Shown in pieces: positions 18,430 to 26,273 of a DNA stretch of 35,424 bases. Position 1 is the stretch's first letter; each line of letters starts with the position of its first letter. Under the pieces are notes generated by a model. That model was not told the origin of the DNA. It worked only from the letters and a program-made list of their open reading frames with translations, and did not search any database. The position numbers and the translations under genes were made by a program. The stretch covers positions 1 through 35,424 of the forward strand of contig NZ_LIQQ01000453.1 of assembly GCF_001418565.1 (NCBI RefSeq), read 5' to 3'. The DNA is from Streptomyces graminilatus. Its GTDB lineage: Bacteria; Actinomycetota; Actinomycetes; Streptomycetales; Streptomycetaceae.

Positions 18430-18445
18430 CTAGAAGAATCCGTAG
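18430..18445 (-). promoter_or_regulatory. Candidate CfaR (PAS-LuxR) operator upstream of cfa1
   Basis: The 16-mer CTAGAAGAATCCGTAG is an imperfect palindrome. It agrees at 12 of 16 positions with the PAS-LuxR (PimM-type) consensus CTVGGGAWWTCCCBAG as I recall it. It lies 80 bases upstream of the cfa1 ATG, in the position expected for an activator site of the operon. No clear -10/-35 pair could be assigned between it and the gene. The assignment is an inference from the consensus and from the adjacent PAS-LuxR gene. Confidence 0.55.
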
Positions 18446-19205
18446 TCCCCGCGTTCGGGTTGGAGTCGACACGGCAGCTGTGCTTCTGGTCATGACTGGT
18501 CCTGAAGGGTGTGTCGGCGATGGCGGCGGGCTCGTGCGACGGCGCGGTGGTGGCGGCCCCGGGCGATCCGATTCAGGACGTGTCCCGCGTCGCGGACTGG
18601 TGGCGTGAGGACGAATGCGCGCAGGAGTCGGACGAGTTCAGGGCAGGGCAGGGCAGGGGGACGAGACGGGCCGGCCGGGCAGGGCCGGCCAAGTAATCCC
18701 CTCCAGCACGGTCCGACACCTTCGATCGCGCCGGGGTACCGGCATCCCGCGCCGACGCAGTCGGTCGAGAACCTGGCGTCCCCGGGCCCGGTCACGGTCC
18801 AACCCTGTCGCGGCCTCCACGGCCACCCGGTTTTGATACGTCGTCACAAACGTTCGCGATCACGGTGGCCGTATCTACGCCCACGCCGGACCCCGCAAGC
18901 CGCCGCCCGATCACAGAAAGCGCATACATCTCACCCGAACTCTGCGCTGGAATAAGGGCGTTGAGCCTTTGGGCACAGCACAGCCGGACCGGATCCGGCC
19001 ACGCGAGAGCACCACGACCGTGCACACAATTTACAAAAATCACACTGGAGTCATGGTCGAAAGCGGTGTAATAATCAACGAGTCCGACCACGCGTTCACT
19101 CCCGACATCGACTCGAACACCCCTCGTCCGGTACCGAGGCCCCAAAGCGAGCGACGGAGGCACAGGACTTCACCCCCCTGATGTCTCGGATCCGCTTTCT
19201 GTCAC
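18446..19205. other. Gene-free stretch between the operator and the transposase remnant
   Basis: No open frame here resembles a known protein, and ribosome sites are absent. Visible structure is limited. There is a short run of GGGCA repeats (18641-18660) and two copies of the palindrome GGCCGGCC (18669-18676 and 18683-18690) that could pair as an 8-bp hairpin. A locally AT-rich patch near 19025-19078 is a plausible promoter zone for rightward transcription toward cfaR. The stretch may contain decayed mobile DNA, but nothing is recognisable. Confidence 0.5.
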
Positions 19206-19475
19206 TTGGTCTTCAGCTCAATGAGCAGGGTACGAACTTCTGATGTGGCATTGAGGGCCCGCATTGTGTTGTGGGCCGGTGAGACATGCCGCCGTAAAGA
19301 CATCGCCGAACTTGCCGGGGTGACTGCGCGAACGACAGACCGCACCAGGACCCGCTGCGCGGAACTCGGGCCGGCGGGCCTGATGGAAAAGAAGCACGGT
19401 GGTGGTAAGGACCAGTTGCCGCCGCAGACCCGCACCACGACCGGTTCCCCCACACGACCTCTCAGTCCCATCTGA
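19206..19475 (+). pseudogene. Truncated IS630-family transposase (N-terminal remnant)
   Basis: The frame reads VALRARIVLWAGET, then a helix-turn-helix (DIAELAGVTARTTDRTRTR), then a GGGKDQ segment. This is the typical N-terminus of IS630-type transposases. Homology fades after about position 19431 and a stop follows at 19473-19475. The DDE catalytic domain is entirely missing. No terminal inverted repeats or TA duplication could be identified. The remnant lies directly upstream of cfaR in another reading frame, so it may have altered the regulator's promoter. Confidence 0.75.
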
Positions 19476-19575
19476 CGGAAGAGACAAGGGCGCCCCCGCA
19501 CTGGACAGTTCACCGGCGCCGGCCGAACGCGGCGCACCCGGGTCCCTTCCGGCCCCCGAAAGAGGTACTACTGCC

Positions 19576-20424
19576 TTGTCAACCCTGCCCAAGGCCACGA
19601 CCCTGGAGCCACGCCCGGCGCTCGTCGCGGCGAAACCCGGGGACCCGTCGACACCAGCGCCCTCGCCGGCGGTCACGGCGGCACTCGGCATCGTCCATCT
19701 CGACAGCAACCTCCGGGTCGTGGAGGCGAACGACGCGCTCTGCGAGCAGTTCGGGCTCGCACTCGCGGAGGTGACGGGGGAACACCTGTCACGGTTCTTC
19801 CACCCGACGGCCGCGGCGAGCCTGGAGGAACACTTCTCCCAGCTGGTCGACGGGCGGTGCGGTGACTTCAGCATCCGGCTGATGCTCGAGGACGGGAACC
19901 TCACGGACAGGGGCTGCCTGGTCACGGGCATCGCGCTCAACACCGTCGTGCACATCTGCCGTACCGACTGCGCCGTGATCGCGCTCATCGTCCCGGACGC
20001 CGTCCACAGCCCCCAGCTCACACCGGCCGCGGCGCTCGCCGAGGTGCCCGCCCGCATCCTGGAAGGAGTGGCCGCCGGGCTGTCCACCCAGCAGCTGGCC
20101 TCACGGCTCGGCCTCAGCAGCCACGGCGTCGAGTATCACGTCAGCGCAATGCTGAAGAAGCTGAAGGCCCCCACCCGGTCCGCGCTCGTCGCCCGCGCCT
20201 ACGCCCTGGACATACTCGTCCCGCACCGCTGGCCGCCTCTGGTCAGGCCCCAGCAGATGACGCGGTTCCCGGTCGGCAGGTCCGCCTGTGCCACCTCGGC
20301 CCCCGAGCCCGTGGACCGCGCCCGGGTGCCGGCTCCCCGCCCGTCCGACAGCCTCGCCGACGCACGACGGCCCGCACCGGTGCTCGCCGCAGGCGGCCAC
20401 CACCCGGAACTGGAACGCGCATGA
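19576..20424 (+). CDS. cfaR: PAS-LuxR family transcriptional regulator (CfaR-like)
   Basis: From the TTG start the product has 282 residues. A PAS domain (about 36-110) includes LGIVHLDSNLRVVEANDAL. A LuxR-type helix-turn-helix (about 147-212) contains ARILEGVAAGLSTQQLASRL and VEYHVSAMLKKLKA. A proline-rich tail of roughly 65 residues follows. This two-domain layout is that of PimM-type activators of Streptomyces polyketide clusters; CfaR of S. scabies belongs to it. TTG is preferred because GAGG lies 11 bases upstream and the longer frame (ATG at 19399) overlaps the transposase remnant. It is divergent from the cfa operon and probably activates it through the palindrome near 18430. What the PAS domain senses is unknown. 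Confidence 0.85.
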   Translation: MSTLPKATTLEPRPALVAAKPGDPSTPAPSPAVTAALGIVHLDSNLRVVEANDALCEQFGLALAEVTGEHLSRFFHPTAAASLEEHFSQLVDGRCGDFSIRLMLEDGNLTDRGCLVTGIALNTVVHICRTDCAVIALIVPDAVHSPQLTPAAALAEVPARILEGVAAGLSTQQLASRLGLSSHGVEYHVSAMLKKLKAPTRSALVARAYALDILVPHRWPPLVRPQQMTRFPVGRSACATSAPEPVDRARVPAPRPSDSLADARRPAPVLAAGGHHPELERA

Positions 20425-20529
20425 GCCGAACACGCCCCCGACCCCCCTCCCACCAGCGCCGTTCGGCACTTCGCTCCACCGTCGTCGGAGCGCGGTCCCA
20501 GCACGAGCGCCGAGCGAACGGAACCGGCC

Positions 20530-22446
20530 ATGGCCACTGACACCTACCGGGCGGACATCGACGTGGTGGCCGCCGGGGCCGATGCGGTGAGCCGCAACGC
20601 CGACATCATCAGCGAACGGGAACAGGCGGCCCTGCGCGCCGCGACCGTACTCGTGGCGGGATGCGGCGGCGGTGGCGGGGTCGTCGAACCACTGGCCCGG
20701 CTCGGTGTGCTGCGCTTCCGGCTCGCCGACCCCGACCGCTTCGACGTCTCGAACCTGAACCGGCAGGCCTGTGTACAGGCCGACCTGGGGCGTTCGAAGC
20801 CCGAGGCGATCGCCGACCGGATCCGCGCGCTCAACCCCTCGGCCGAAGTGACCGTCTACCCGCAGGGGCTGACCCTGGAGAACCTCGACGAGGCACTCGA
20901 CGGCGCCCACATCGTCTTCGACGGCATCGACCCGACGATGTCGTCCTGGGTCAAGTACCAGCTGCACGAGCGGGCCGCCCGGCTCGGCATCCCCGTCCTG
21001 GCGGGTATGGACCTCGGCGGGAAACCGATCCTGTACGTCTTCGACTACCGGCGCAACCCGGTGCCGTTCTACGGGAGGGCGAGCGCCGAGGCACACCGCG
21101 AGAACCGCCTGTGGGAATCATTGCGGTGGGTCGGCAGGACCCAGGTCCCCAGCGACTTCCTGGCCGTGCAGACCGACCGGCGCATCAACGGGGGCGCCTG
21201 GCCGCAGATCGGCTACTGCGTCCTCGGCCTGGCCACACTGACCGCCAGAACGGTCGTGGACCTGCTCATGAACCGCAGGACACGGGATGTCGTCACCATG
21301 GACGTGCATGCCGCGGTCATGCCCCGCCCGGCCGCCCTGCTGCACCGGGCGCGGCTGCCGGTGGAGCTCGTACGGTCCCGACGCGCGCTGCGCGCCGCCT
21401 CCCGGCGCGGTCCCGTCCCGCCCTCGGCCGCGCCACAGCCCCCGCGCCCGCTGCCCGAGCGGCTCGCCACCGTGCTGGACGGCGCCCGGCGCGCCCCTTC
21501 CGCCTTCAACGCCCAGCCGTGGGCGTTCGAACTCCTCGACGACCGCACGGTCCGGCTGGCGTACGACCCGCAGCGCTGGCCCGCCGCCGTCCGGGACCCG
21601 CTGGGCTGGGCGGAGAGCCTCGGCTGCGCTCTGGGATCCATGGCCTACCTGGCGCACGGCGAGTGGGAGGACTCGACCGCGTCGGATCAGGCGGCCGACG
21701 AGGACGGGACGCCCGCGTTCGTCGGCCGGTTCCGCACCGACCGCCTCCGCGAAGACATCCTCGTCCGGCAGGGCGCGCTCGGCCTGCGCTCCACCCACCG
21801 GAAGGGCTTTCTGCGCACCCCTCTCGACACGTCGACGGCGAAGCGGCTCGAGCTGCTGTGCGCCGAGCGGAACCTCGCCCTGGAGACAGTGACCGGCCCC
21901 AGCGCCCTGGCCCGGCTCGCCCGGACCGAGCTCGACTCGGCCTTGGCCGCCGATCCGGCGTCGGACGCCCAACTCCGGGCCTGGCTGCGGGAACGCGCAC
22001 GGAACGACAACGGCCACCGTTCCTTCGGGGACCCGCGAGACCTCCTCGACCGCTCGGGGCCGACCGGCGTGCTCGCCCGCGCCGTCAACAGCGAGGCGGT
22101 ACCGCGGGCGCTGGTCCGCCAACTGGCCTCGGCGGCGGCCGGCGGCCGGGCACGGAGGCTGCGCGACTGCGGGGCCGTGCTCGTCCTGCGCGGCCCGCGC
22201 CGAACCGTCGCCGACCGCCTCGAAGCGGGAGCCACGCTGATGCACATCTGGCTCGCACTGACCGAGGCCGGATACGCCGCCCAGCCGCTGGGCGCCGAGT
22301 CCGGTCGCCCGGCGGCCGGACTCGGCCCCGACGGGGACAACGAGGTCCTGGCGGTCCTGCGCACCGGGCGGGCCACGACCACACCGCTCCGCCAGGGCGC
22401 GCGCTGCCCGATCGAGGCCTCCGTCCGGTGGGCCGGACAGCCGTAG
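20530..22446 (+). CDS. ThiF/E1-like plus nitroreductase-like fusion protein (ORF1 of the cfa cluster)
   Basis: The 638-aa protein has two parts. Residues 1-270 form a ThiF/MoeB/E1-like adenylating fold: the nucleotide loop GCGGGGG (44-50), the acidic motif DPDRFDVSNLNRQ (67-79) and FDGIDPT. The paired CxxC zinc motifs of MoeB/ThiF are absent. Residues about 300-638 resemble the nitroreductase/FMN family (ARRAPSAFNAQPWAFEL near 320-337). It follows cfaR by 105 bases on the same strand and is probably co-transcribed. In S. scabies a ThiF-family gene pairs with cfaR and enhances phytotoxin production. Its biochemical substrate is unknown; it could adenylate a carboxylate or modify a partner protein. 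The ribosome site is weak. Confidence 0.8.
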   Translation: MATDTYRADIDVVAAGADAVSRNADIISEREQAALRAATVLVAGCGGGGGVVEPLARLGVLRFRLADPDRFDVSNLNRQACVQADLGRSKPEAIADRIRALNPSAEVTVYPQGLTLENLDEALDGAHIVFDGIDPTMSSWVKYQLHERAARLGIPVLAGMDLGGKPILYVFDYRRNPVPFYGRASAEAHRENRLWESLRWVGRTQVPSDFLAVQTDRRINGGAWPQIGYCVLGLATLTARTVVDLLMNRRTRDVVTMDVHAAVMPRPAALLHRARLPVELVRSRRALRAASRRGPVPPSAAPQPPRPLPERLATVLDGARRAPSAFNAQPWAFELLDDRTVRLAYDPQRWPAAVRDPLGWAESLGCALGSMAYLAHGEWEDSTASDQAADEDGTPAFVGRFRTDRLREDILVRQGALGLRSTHRKGFLRTPLDTSTAKRLELLCAERNLALETVTGPSALARLARTELDSALAADPASDAQLRAWLRERARNDNGHRSFGDPRDLLDRSGPTGVLARAVNSEAVPRALVRQLASAAAGGRARRLRDCGAVLVLRGPRRTVADRLEAGATLMHIWLALTEAGYAAQPLGAESGRPAAGLGPDGDNEVLAVLRTGRATTTPLRQGARCPIEASVRWAGQP

Positions 22447-22448
22447 CG

Positions 22449-23685
22449 TCAAGCCTCCACGGTGTACGGCCAGTAGCCGAGCAGATCAAGAAACTGATCG
22501 CGAATCCGCAGGTCCAGGGGCCGATATCCTCCGGCGTCGACATGCGCGTCAAGAAACCATTCCTCGACATACGCGCCAAGGAGGTGGGCGTTGATGAGCG
22601 GTGCTGGACGGCAGTGCTGGGCGTGACGCCAACCCTTGTTCCGGGCTGTACATGTATAGCGCGGAGGAGCGTCCTTCGACGTCTGGGTGTACAAGCGCGT
22701 GTGGCACTGTCCGCACAGGGCGACGTACGTCAGAAGGTACTCACGGTTGGAGTGGCGCGTCCAAGGAGCCTTCCGATCGAGTACGGCCTTCTTCAACGCC
22801 TCATGCGTCGCCCGGTCCCACAGTCCTTCGCAGAGCCTTACGGAGTTGCCGTCCCTTCCAAGCACCGGCCTGCTCCGGTGCATCAGGTGGCCGAGGGTGG
22901 CCTCCGGCAATCTGATGTTCTTCAGGCTCTGCGGGGACCATGGGCGTCCCCCGGCCAACTTGCCGTACATCACGGCCAGGTGATCTGCAGGCGACAGCTC
23001 TGCTGCACGGTTGAGACGTGCAGCCTCGCTACTGGTGGTGACGTTGTCAGGATCGGCCAGGATGCGACGGGCGACCTCGCGGATCACTTCGGAGGCGTGC
23101 GGGTGCAGTTCGACATGATCGATTTTGCCTCCCATCACCTTCCGCACGTGCTGGAAGCCGTAGGACGGCTTGCCCTTGGGGCGGCCGGCAGCACGGGTCT
23201 TGATCGTCGCGTCGCGGTTCCTGCGCTGGATCGCGCGGAGTTCCATCTGCGCGCCCCAGGCTTCCATGGTGAAACGATTCCCGTCGGCTGGATCGTCGAG
23301 ATCCCAGGCGCCATCGTGCCCGTACGTGACGAGCATCTTCTTCTCGTCCCGCATCTTGTATCCGGTGTTCAGGCAATCGACGACATTACGGCCGAGCCGG
23401 TCCACCACAGCCGCGACCAAGCCGTCGTAAGGTCCCCGTCTCGTCGCGGAGCCAAGGGCCGAGCTTCGGGCGGGTCATGGGGTCGGTGGCGCCCGAGACC
23501 TCCCAGTCATCCGCCCAGCCGATGATGTGCGCGCCGACAGAGGCGGCTGCGGTGAGCACGTTCTCCCGCCGGCGCTCGGGGGACGACGTTGCCGGCTTCA
23601 CGCGCGACAGCCGCCGCACTCCGAGCAGGCATTTGCCACATCCGTCATAGGGACGTTCGATCGCACTTGGGTCCGTATCGCGCAT
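22449..23685 (-). pseudogene. Serine recombinase/integrase, inactivated by a frameshift
   Basis: Two adjacent frames together encode a resolvase-type recombinase of about 411 residues. The N-terminal part (from ATG 23685, with GGAGAG upstream) contains LLGVRRLSRV with the likely catalytic Ser27 and TSSPERRREN. The remainder contains VDRLGRNVVDCLN, the recombinase domain (GRPKGKPSYGFQ) and a C-terminal zinc-ribbon region (CGQCHTRL, then CTARNKGWRHAQHC). They join by a one-base slip near the four-C run at 23434-23437, where one extra base breaks WLRDETG from PYDGLVAAVVDRL. It is convergent with orf1, with only two bases between the stop codons. It marks the boundary between the toxin cluster and chromosomal genes. 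The frameshift could also be a sequencing error. Confidence 0.83.
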
Positions 23686-23751
23686 GTTTCTCTCCGTTCG
23701 CGCACGCAGGGTACGGAGAATTGGCGGCACGACCCCCGCGGGCGATCTTGG

Positions 23752-24174
23752 TCAGCCGAGGAAGCTCAGCCGAACCTGACGGTTGACATTGGAGATGTTG
23801 GTGTCCACCAGGCACACCGACTGCCATGTCCCCAGCTCCAGCCGCCCGCCCAGCACGGGCAGCGTGGCGTGCGGTGGGACGAGGGCCGGGAGTACGTGGT
23901 CGCGGCCGTGGCCGGGGGTGCCGTGGCGGTGTCGCCAGCGGTCGTCGGCGGGGAGCAGGGTGTGCAGCGCGGCGAGGAGGTCGTCGTCGCTGCCGGCGCC
24001 CGTTTCGATGACGGCGATTCCAGCGGTGGCGTGCGGGACGAAGACGTTCAGGAGACCGTCCCGGCCGCCCGCCACCTCCCTCAGGAAGCTCTCGCAGTCG
24101 TGAGTGAGGTCGACGACCGTCTCCTCGGTGCCGGAGGCGATGTTCAGGACGCGCGTGGTGAAGGCAGGGGACAT
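23752..24174 (-). CDS. YjbQ family (UPF0047) protein
   Basis: The 140-aa product belongs to the small YjbQ family: TTRVLNIASGTEETVVDLT at the start, LLNVFVPHATAGIAVIETG in the middle, and GHGRDHVLPALVPPHATLPV with LGTWQSVCLVDTN near the end. E. coli YjbQ has been reported to show thiamine-phosphate synthase activity in vitro, but the physiological role in actinobacteria is not settled. The start at MSPAFTTR is chosen because family members begin there. Two ATGs at 24186 and 24183 are alternatives, and a GGGAGG lies about 18 bases upstream of them. It is divergent from the sulfonate transport operon. Confidence 0.85.
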   Translation of the reverse strand: MSPAFTTRVLNIASGTEETVVDLTHDCESFLREVAGGRDGLLNVFVPHATAGIAVIETGAGSDDDLLAALHTLLPADDRWRHRHGTPGHGRDHVLPALVPPHATLPVLGGRLELGTWQSVCLVDTNISNVNRQVRLSFLG

Positions 24175-24272
24175 GTGCCCCATCATCACCCGGCCAACGG
24201 GAATCCTCCCGGGAGCCCTCTCCGGGCCCGGCTCCCGTTCCTTGATACGGGAGTCCATTCCGCGAGACACCA

Positions 24273-24302
24273 TTGACCGCGGTCACGTCATCTGGCTACT
24301 TT
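24273..24302 (+). promoter_or_regulatory. Predicted promoter with overlapping palindrome for the ssu operon
   Basis: TTGACC (24273-24278) and TACTTT (24297-24302) form a -35/-10 pair with an 18-base spacer. A perfect 12-bp palindrome, TGACCGCGGTCA (24274-24285), overlaps the -35 box and could bind a repressor. Transcription would begin near 24309, essentially at the leader-peptide ATG, so that message may be leaderless. No mapping data are available. Confidence 0.5.
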
Positions 24303-24309
24303 CGGCGGC

Positions 24310-24393
24310 ATGTTGCGTTCAGCCATGCTCACCACGCGCGGTCACATCGACCTGCTGCGGGTGGCCTCCGCCGCGTGTCGCCGCGGCTGCTGA
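24310..24393 (+). CDS. Short Cys-containing leader peptide upstream of the sulfonate operon
   Basis: A 27-codon frame encodes MLRSAMLTTRGHIDLLRVASAACRRGC and stops at TGA. Its second half matches the pattern of actinobacterial leader peptides found upstream of sulfur-metabolism operons (a His-Ile/Val-Asp-Leu core, then RVASAxCR and a terminal Cys). Codon 6 (ATG at 24325) is an alternative start. Two Cys codons close to the stop suggest that cysteine supply, through ribosome pausing, could control the downstream transporter. Cysteine-responsive leaderless short ORFs are known from mycobacteria. A CCTCCTTT pyrimidine run (24406-24413) lies just after the stop. The regulatory role is inferred. 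Confidence 0.72.
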   Translation: MLRSAMLTTRGHIDLLRVASAACRRGC

Positions 24394-24534
24394 CGCCCCT
24401 TCCCCCCTCCTTTCCTGTACGCCCGCCTGGGCACCGCCCGACCCGCACGTCCGGGATCTCCCCTGATCCACTCCGGACGCGGCGGCGCCGAGGCACACCG
24501 TCTCCCCGGTCGCTCTCCTCCCCGTGGACCCATC

Positions 24535-25491
24535 ATGACCATCAGCCATGCCCTACCCGGCTCACACAAACCCGATATATCGACTAAATCAGGTCCTGAT
24601 ACGTCCGAATCCGCCCCCCAATCCGCCTCCGCATCCGTCTTCCCACCCGTCTCCCTCTCCGGCGACGTCGGGCGCGCCCTCCCCGACCTCGAACTCGAAC
24701 CCGTCGTCCCGCGCTCCACGCGCCGCGCCCGCGTCCCCCGCTGGGTGCGCCGCACCTCGGGCCCGTTCCTGCTTCTGGCGCTCTGGCAACTCCTCAGCGT
24801 TACCGGCGCGTTGACGTCCGACGTGCTCGCCTCGCCCGGGCGGATCGCCCAGGTCGCCAGTGGTCTGATCACCGACGGTTCACTGGGCGACGCGATGGGC
24901 ACGTCGCTCCAGCGGGTCGCCGCCGGACTGCTCCTCGGCACGGTCATCGGCACCGGACTCGCCCTTGTCTCGGGCCTGTTCCGGATCGGCGAGGACCTCG
25001 TCGACGCGCCCGTCCAGATGCTGCGGACCGTTCCGTTCGTCGGTCTGATCCCCCTCTTCATCATCTGGTTCGGCATCGGCGAAGCCCCCAAGATCGCGAT
25101 CATCACCCTCGGTGTGACCTTCCCGCTCTACCTGAACGTCTACGCCGGGATACGTGGCGTGGACGCCCAGTTGATCGAGGCCGGGGAGTCGCTCGGGCTG
25201 TCCCGGTGGGGACTCGTCCGGCATGTCGTCCTGCCGGGCGCGCTGCCCGGGGCGATGACCGGGCTGCGCTACTCGCTCGGCATCGCCTGGCTCGCGCTCG
25301 TCTTCGCCGAGCAGATCAACGCGGACGCCGGTATCGGTTTCCTCATGGTGCAGGCGCGGGACTTCCTGCGGACCGACGTGATCGTGGTCTGTCTCGTCGT
25401 CTACGCGTTCCTCGGCCTGCTGGCCGACTTCGTCGTCCGCTCCCTCGAAAGGCTGCTGCTGCAATGGCGACCCACGTTCACCGGACGGTGA
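24535..25491 (+). CDS. ssuC: ABC transporter permease, aliphatic sulfonate/nitrate/taurine type
   Basis: The 318-aa membrane protein has a hydrophilic N-terminal stretch of about 75 residues and then about six hydrophobic segments. The EAA-type cytoplasmic loop EAGESLGLSRWGLVRHVVLPGALPG (about 209-233) contacts the ATPase. It belongs to the SsuC/TauC permease family. It is the first structural gene after the leader peptide, and the ATPase and binding-protein genes follow on the same strand. The ATG at 24535 lacks a strong ribosome site, so a shorter protein is possible. Substrate specificity within sulfonates and related anions is inferred from context. Confidence 0.87.
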   Translation: MTISHALPGSHKPDISTKSGPDTSESAPQSASASVFPPVSLSGDVGRALPDLELEPVVPRSTRRARVPRWVRRTSGPFLLLALWQLLSVTGALTSDVLASPGRIAQVASGLITDGSLGDAMGTSLQRVAAGLLLGTVIGTGLALVSGLFRIGEDLVDAPVQMLRTVPFVGLIPLFIIWFGIGEAPKIAIITLGVTFPLYLNVYAGIRGVDAQLIEAGESLGLSRWGLVRHVVLPGALPGAMTGLRYSLGIAWLALVFAEQINADAGIGFLMVQARDFLRTDVIVVCLVVYAFLGLLADFVVRSLERLLLQWRPTFTGR

Positions 25492-26201
25492 CCACACCGG
25501 CCGTACGGGTCGACGGGCTGACCCGGTCCTTCGACGGCCGCGCGGTCCTCGACGACCTGCGACTCGACGTCCGGACGGGCGAGTTCGTGGCCCTGCTCGG
25601 CCGCAGCGGCTGCGGAAAGTCAACGCTTCTGCGTGTCCTGGCCGGACTCGACCGTGAGATCTCGGGCACCGTACTCGTACCGCGCCGCAAGGCCGTCGCC
25701 TTCCAGGCGCCGCGGCTGATGCCGTGGAAGAAGGTGTGGCGCAACGTCCTGCTCGGGCTGCCCGGCAAACCCGGACGGGAGGTCGCCGAGCAGGCACTCG
25801 CCGAGGTCGGCCTGAACGACCGTGCCGACGCCTGGCCCAAGACCCTCTCCGGCGGCGAGGCCCAACGCGCCTCGCTGGCCCGGGCCTTGGTGCGCGAGCC
25901 CGATCTCCTGCTGCTCGACGAGCCGTTCGGCGCGCTGGACGCACTCACCCGTCTCAAGGCGCAGCGACTGGTCGGCGAGCTCTGGCAACACCGGGGCTGC
26001 GCGGTCCTGTTGGTGACGCACGACGTCGAGGAGGCGGTGCTGCTCGCCGACCGCGTCCTGGTGATGGACGAGGGCGTCATCGCGTACGAGACGACGGTCG
26101 ACCTGGACCGCCCGCGTGACATCACCGACCCGCGCTTCGCCGAACTGCGCGCCGGGCTCCTGGAACGCCTGGGCGTCGACACCTCGGCCGAAGCCGCCTG
26201 A
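25464..26201 (+). CDS. ssuB: ABC transporter ATP-binding protein, sulfonate type
   Basis: The 245-aa ATPase has Walker A GRSGCGKST, the Q-loop FQAPRLMPWKKV, signature LSGGEAQRASLARAL, Walker B LLLLDEPFGALDA and the switch histidine in THDVEEA. These are typical of SsuB/TauB-type importers. From ATG 25464 it overlaps the end of the permease gene by 28 bases. A GTG at 25488 would instead give a four-base GTGA overlap and is an equally reasonable start. It energises uptake by the permease upstream. Confidence 0.9.
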   Translation: MATHVHRTVTTPAVRVDGLTRSFDGRAVLDDLRLDVRTGEFVALLGRSGCGKSTLLRVLAGLDREISGTVLVPRRKAVAFQAPRLMPWKKVWRNVLLGLPGKPGREVAEQALAEVGLNDRADAWPKTLSGGEAQRASLARALVREPDLLLLDEPFGALDALTRLKAQRLVGELWQHRGCAVLLVTHDVEEAVLLADRVLVMDEGVIAYETTVDLDRPRDITDPRFAELRAGLLERLGVDTSAEAA

Positions 26202-26273
26202 CCCTCGCAACTCCCGTCCCCTTCCCCTGGCTTCACCCCCTCAGCCACACCGAACCGATCGGAACGAACGACC

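Noticed and set aside
18490..19163. Short minus-strand frames in the gap between cfa1 and cfaR
   Set aside because: No recognisable domain and no ribosome site; amino-acid composition typical of random high-GC frames.
19399..19575. Extended N-terminus for CfaR from ATG 19399
   Set aside because: It overlaps the transposase remnant in another frame, is low-complexity and lacks PAS-LuxR similarity; TTG 19576 fits better.
22601..22983. Plus-strand frames opposite the recombinase
   Set aside because: Antisense to clear recombinase domains; no similarity of their own.
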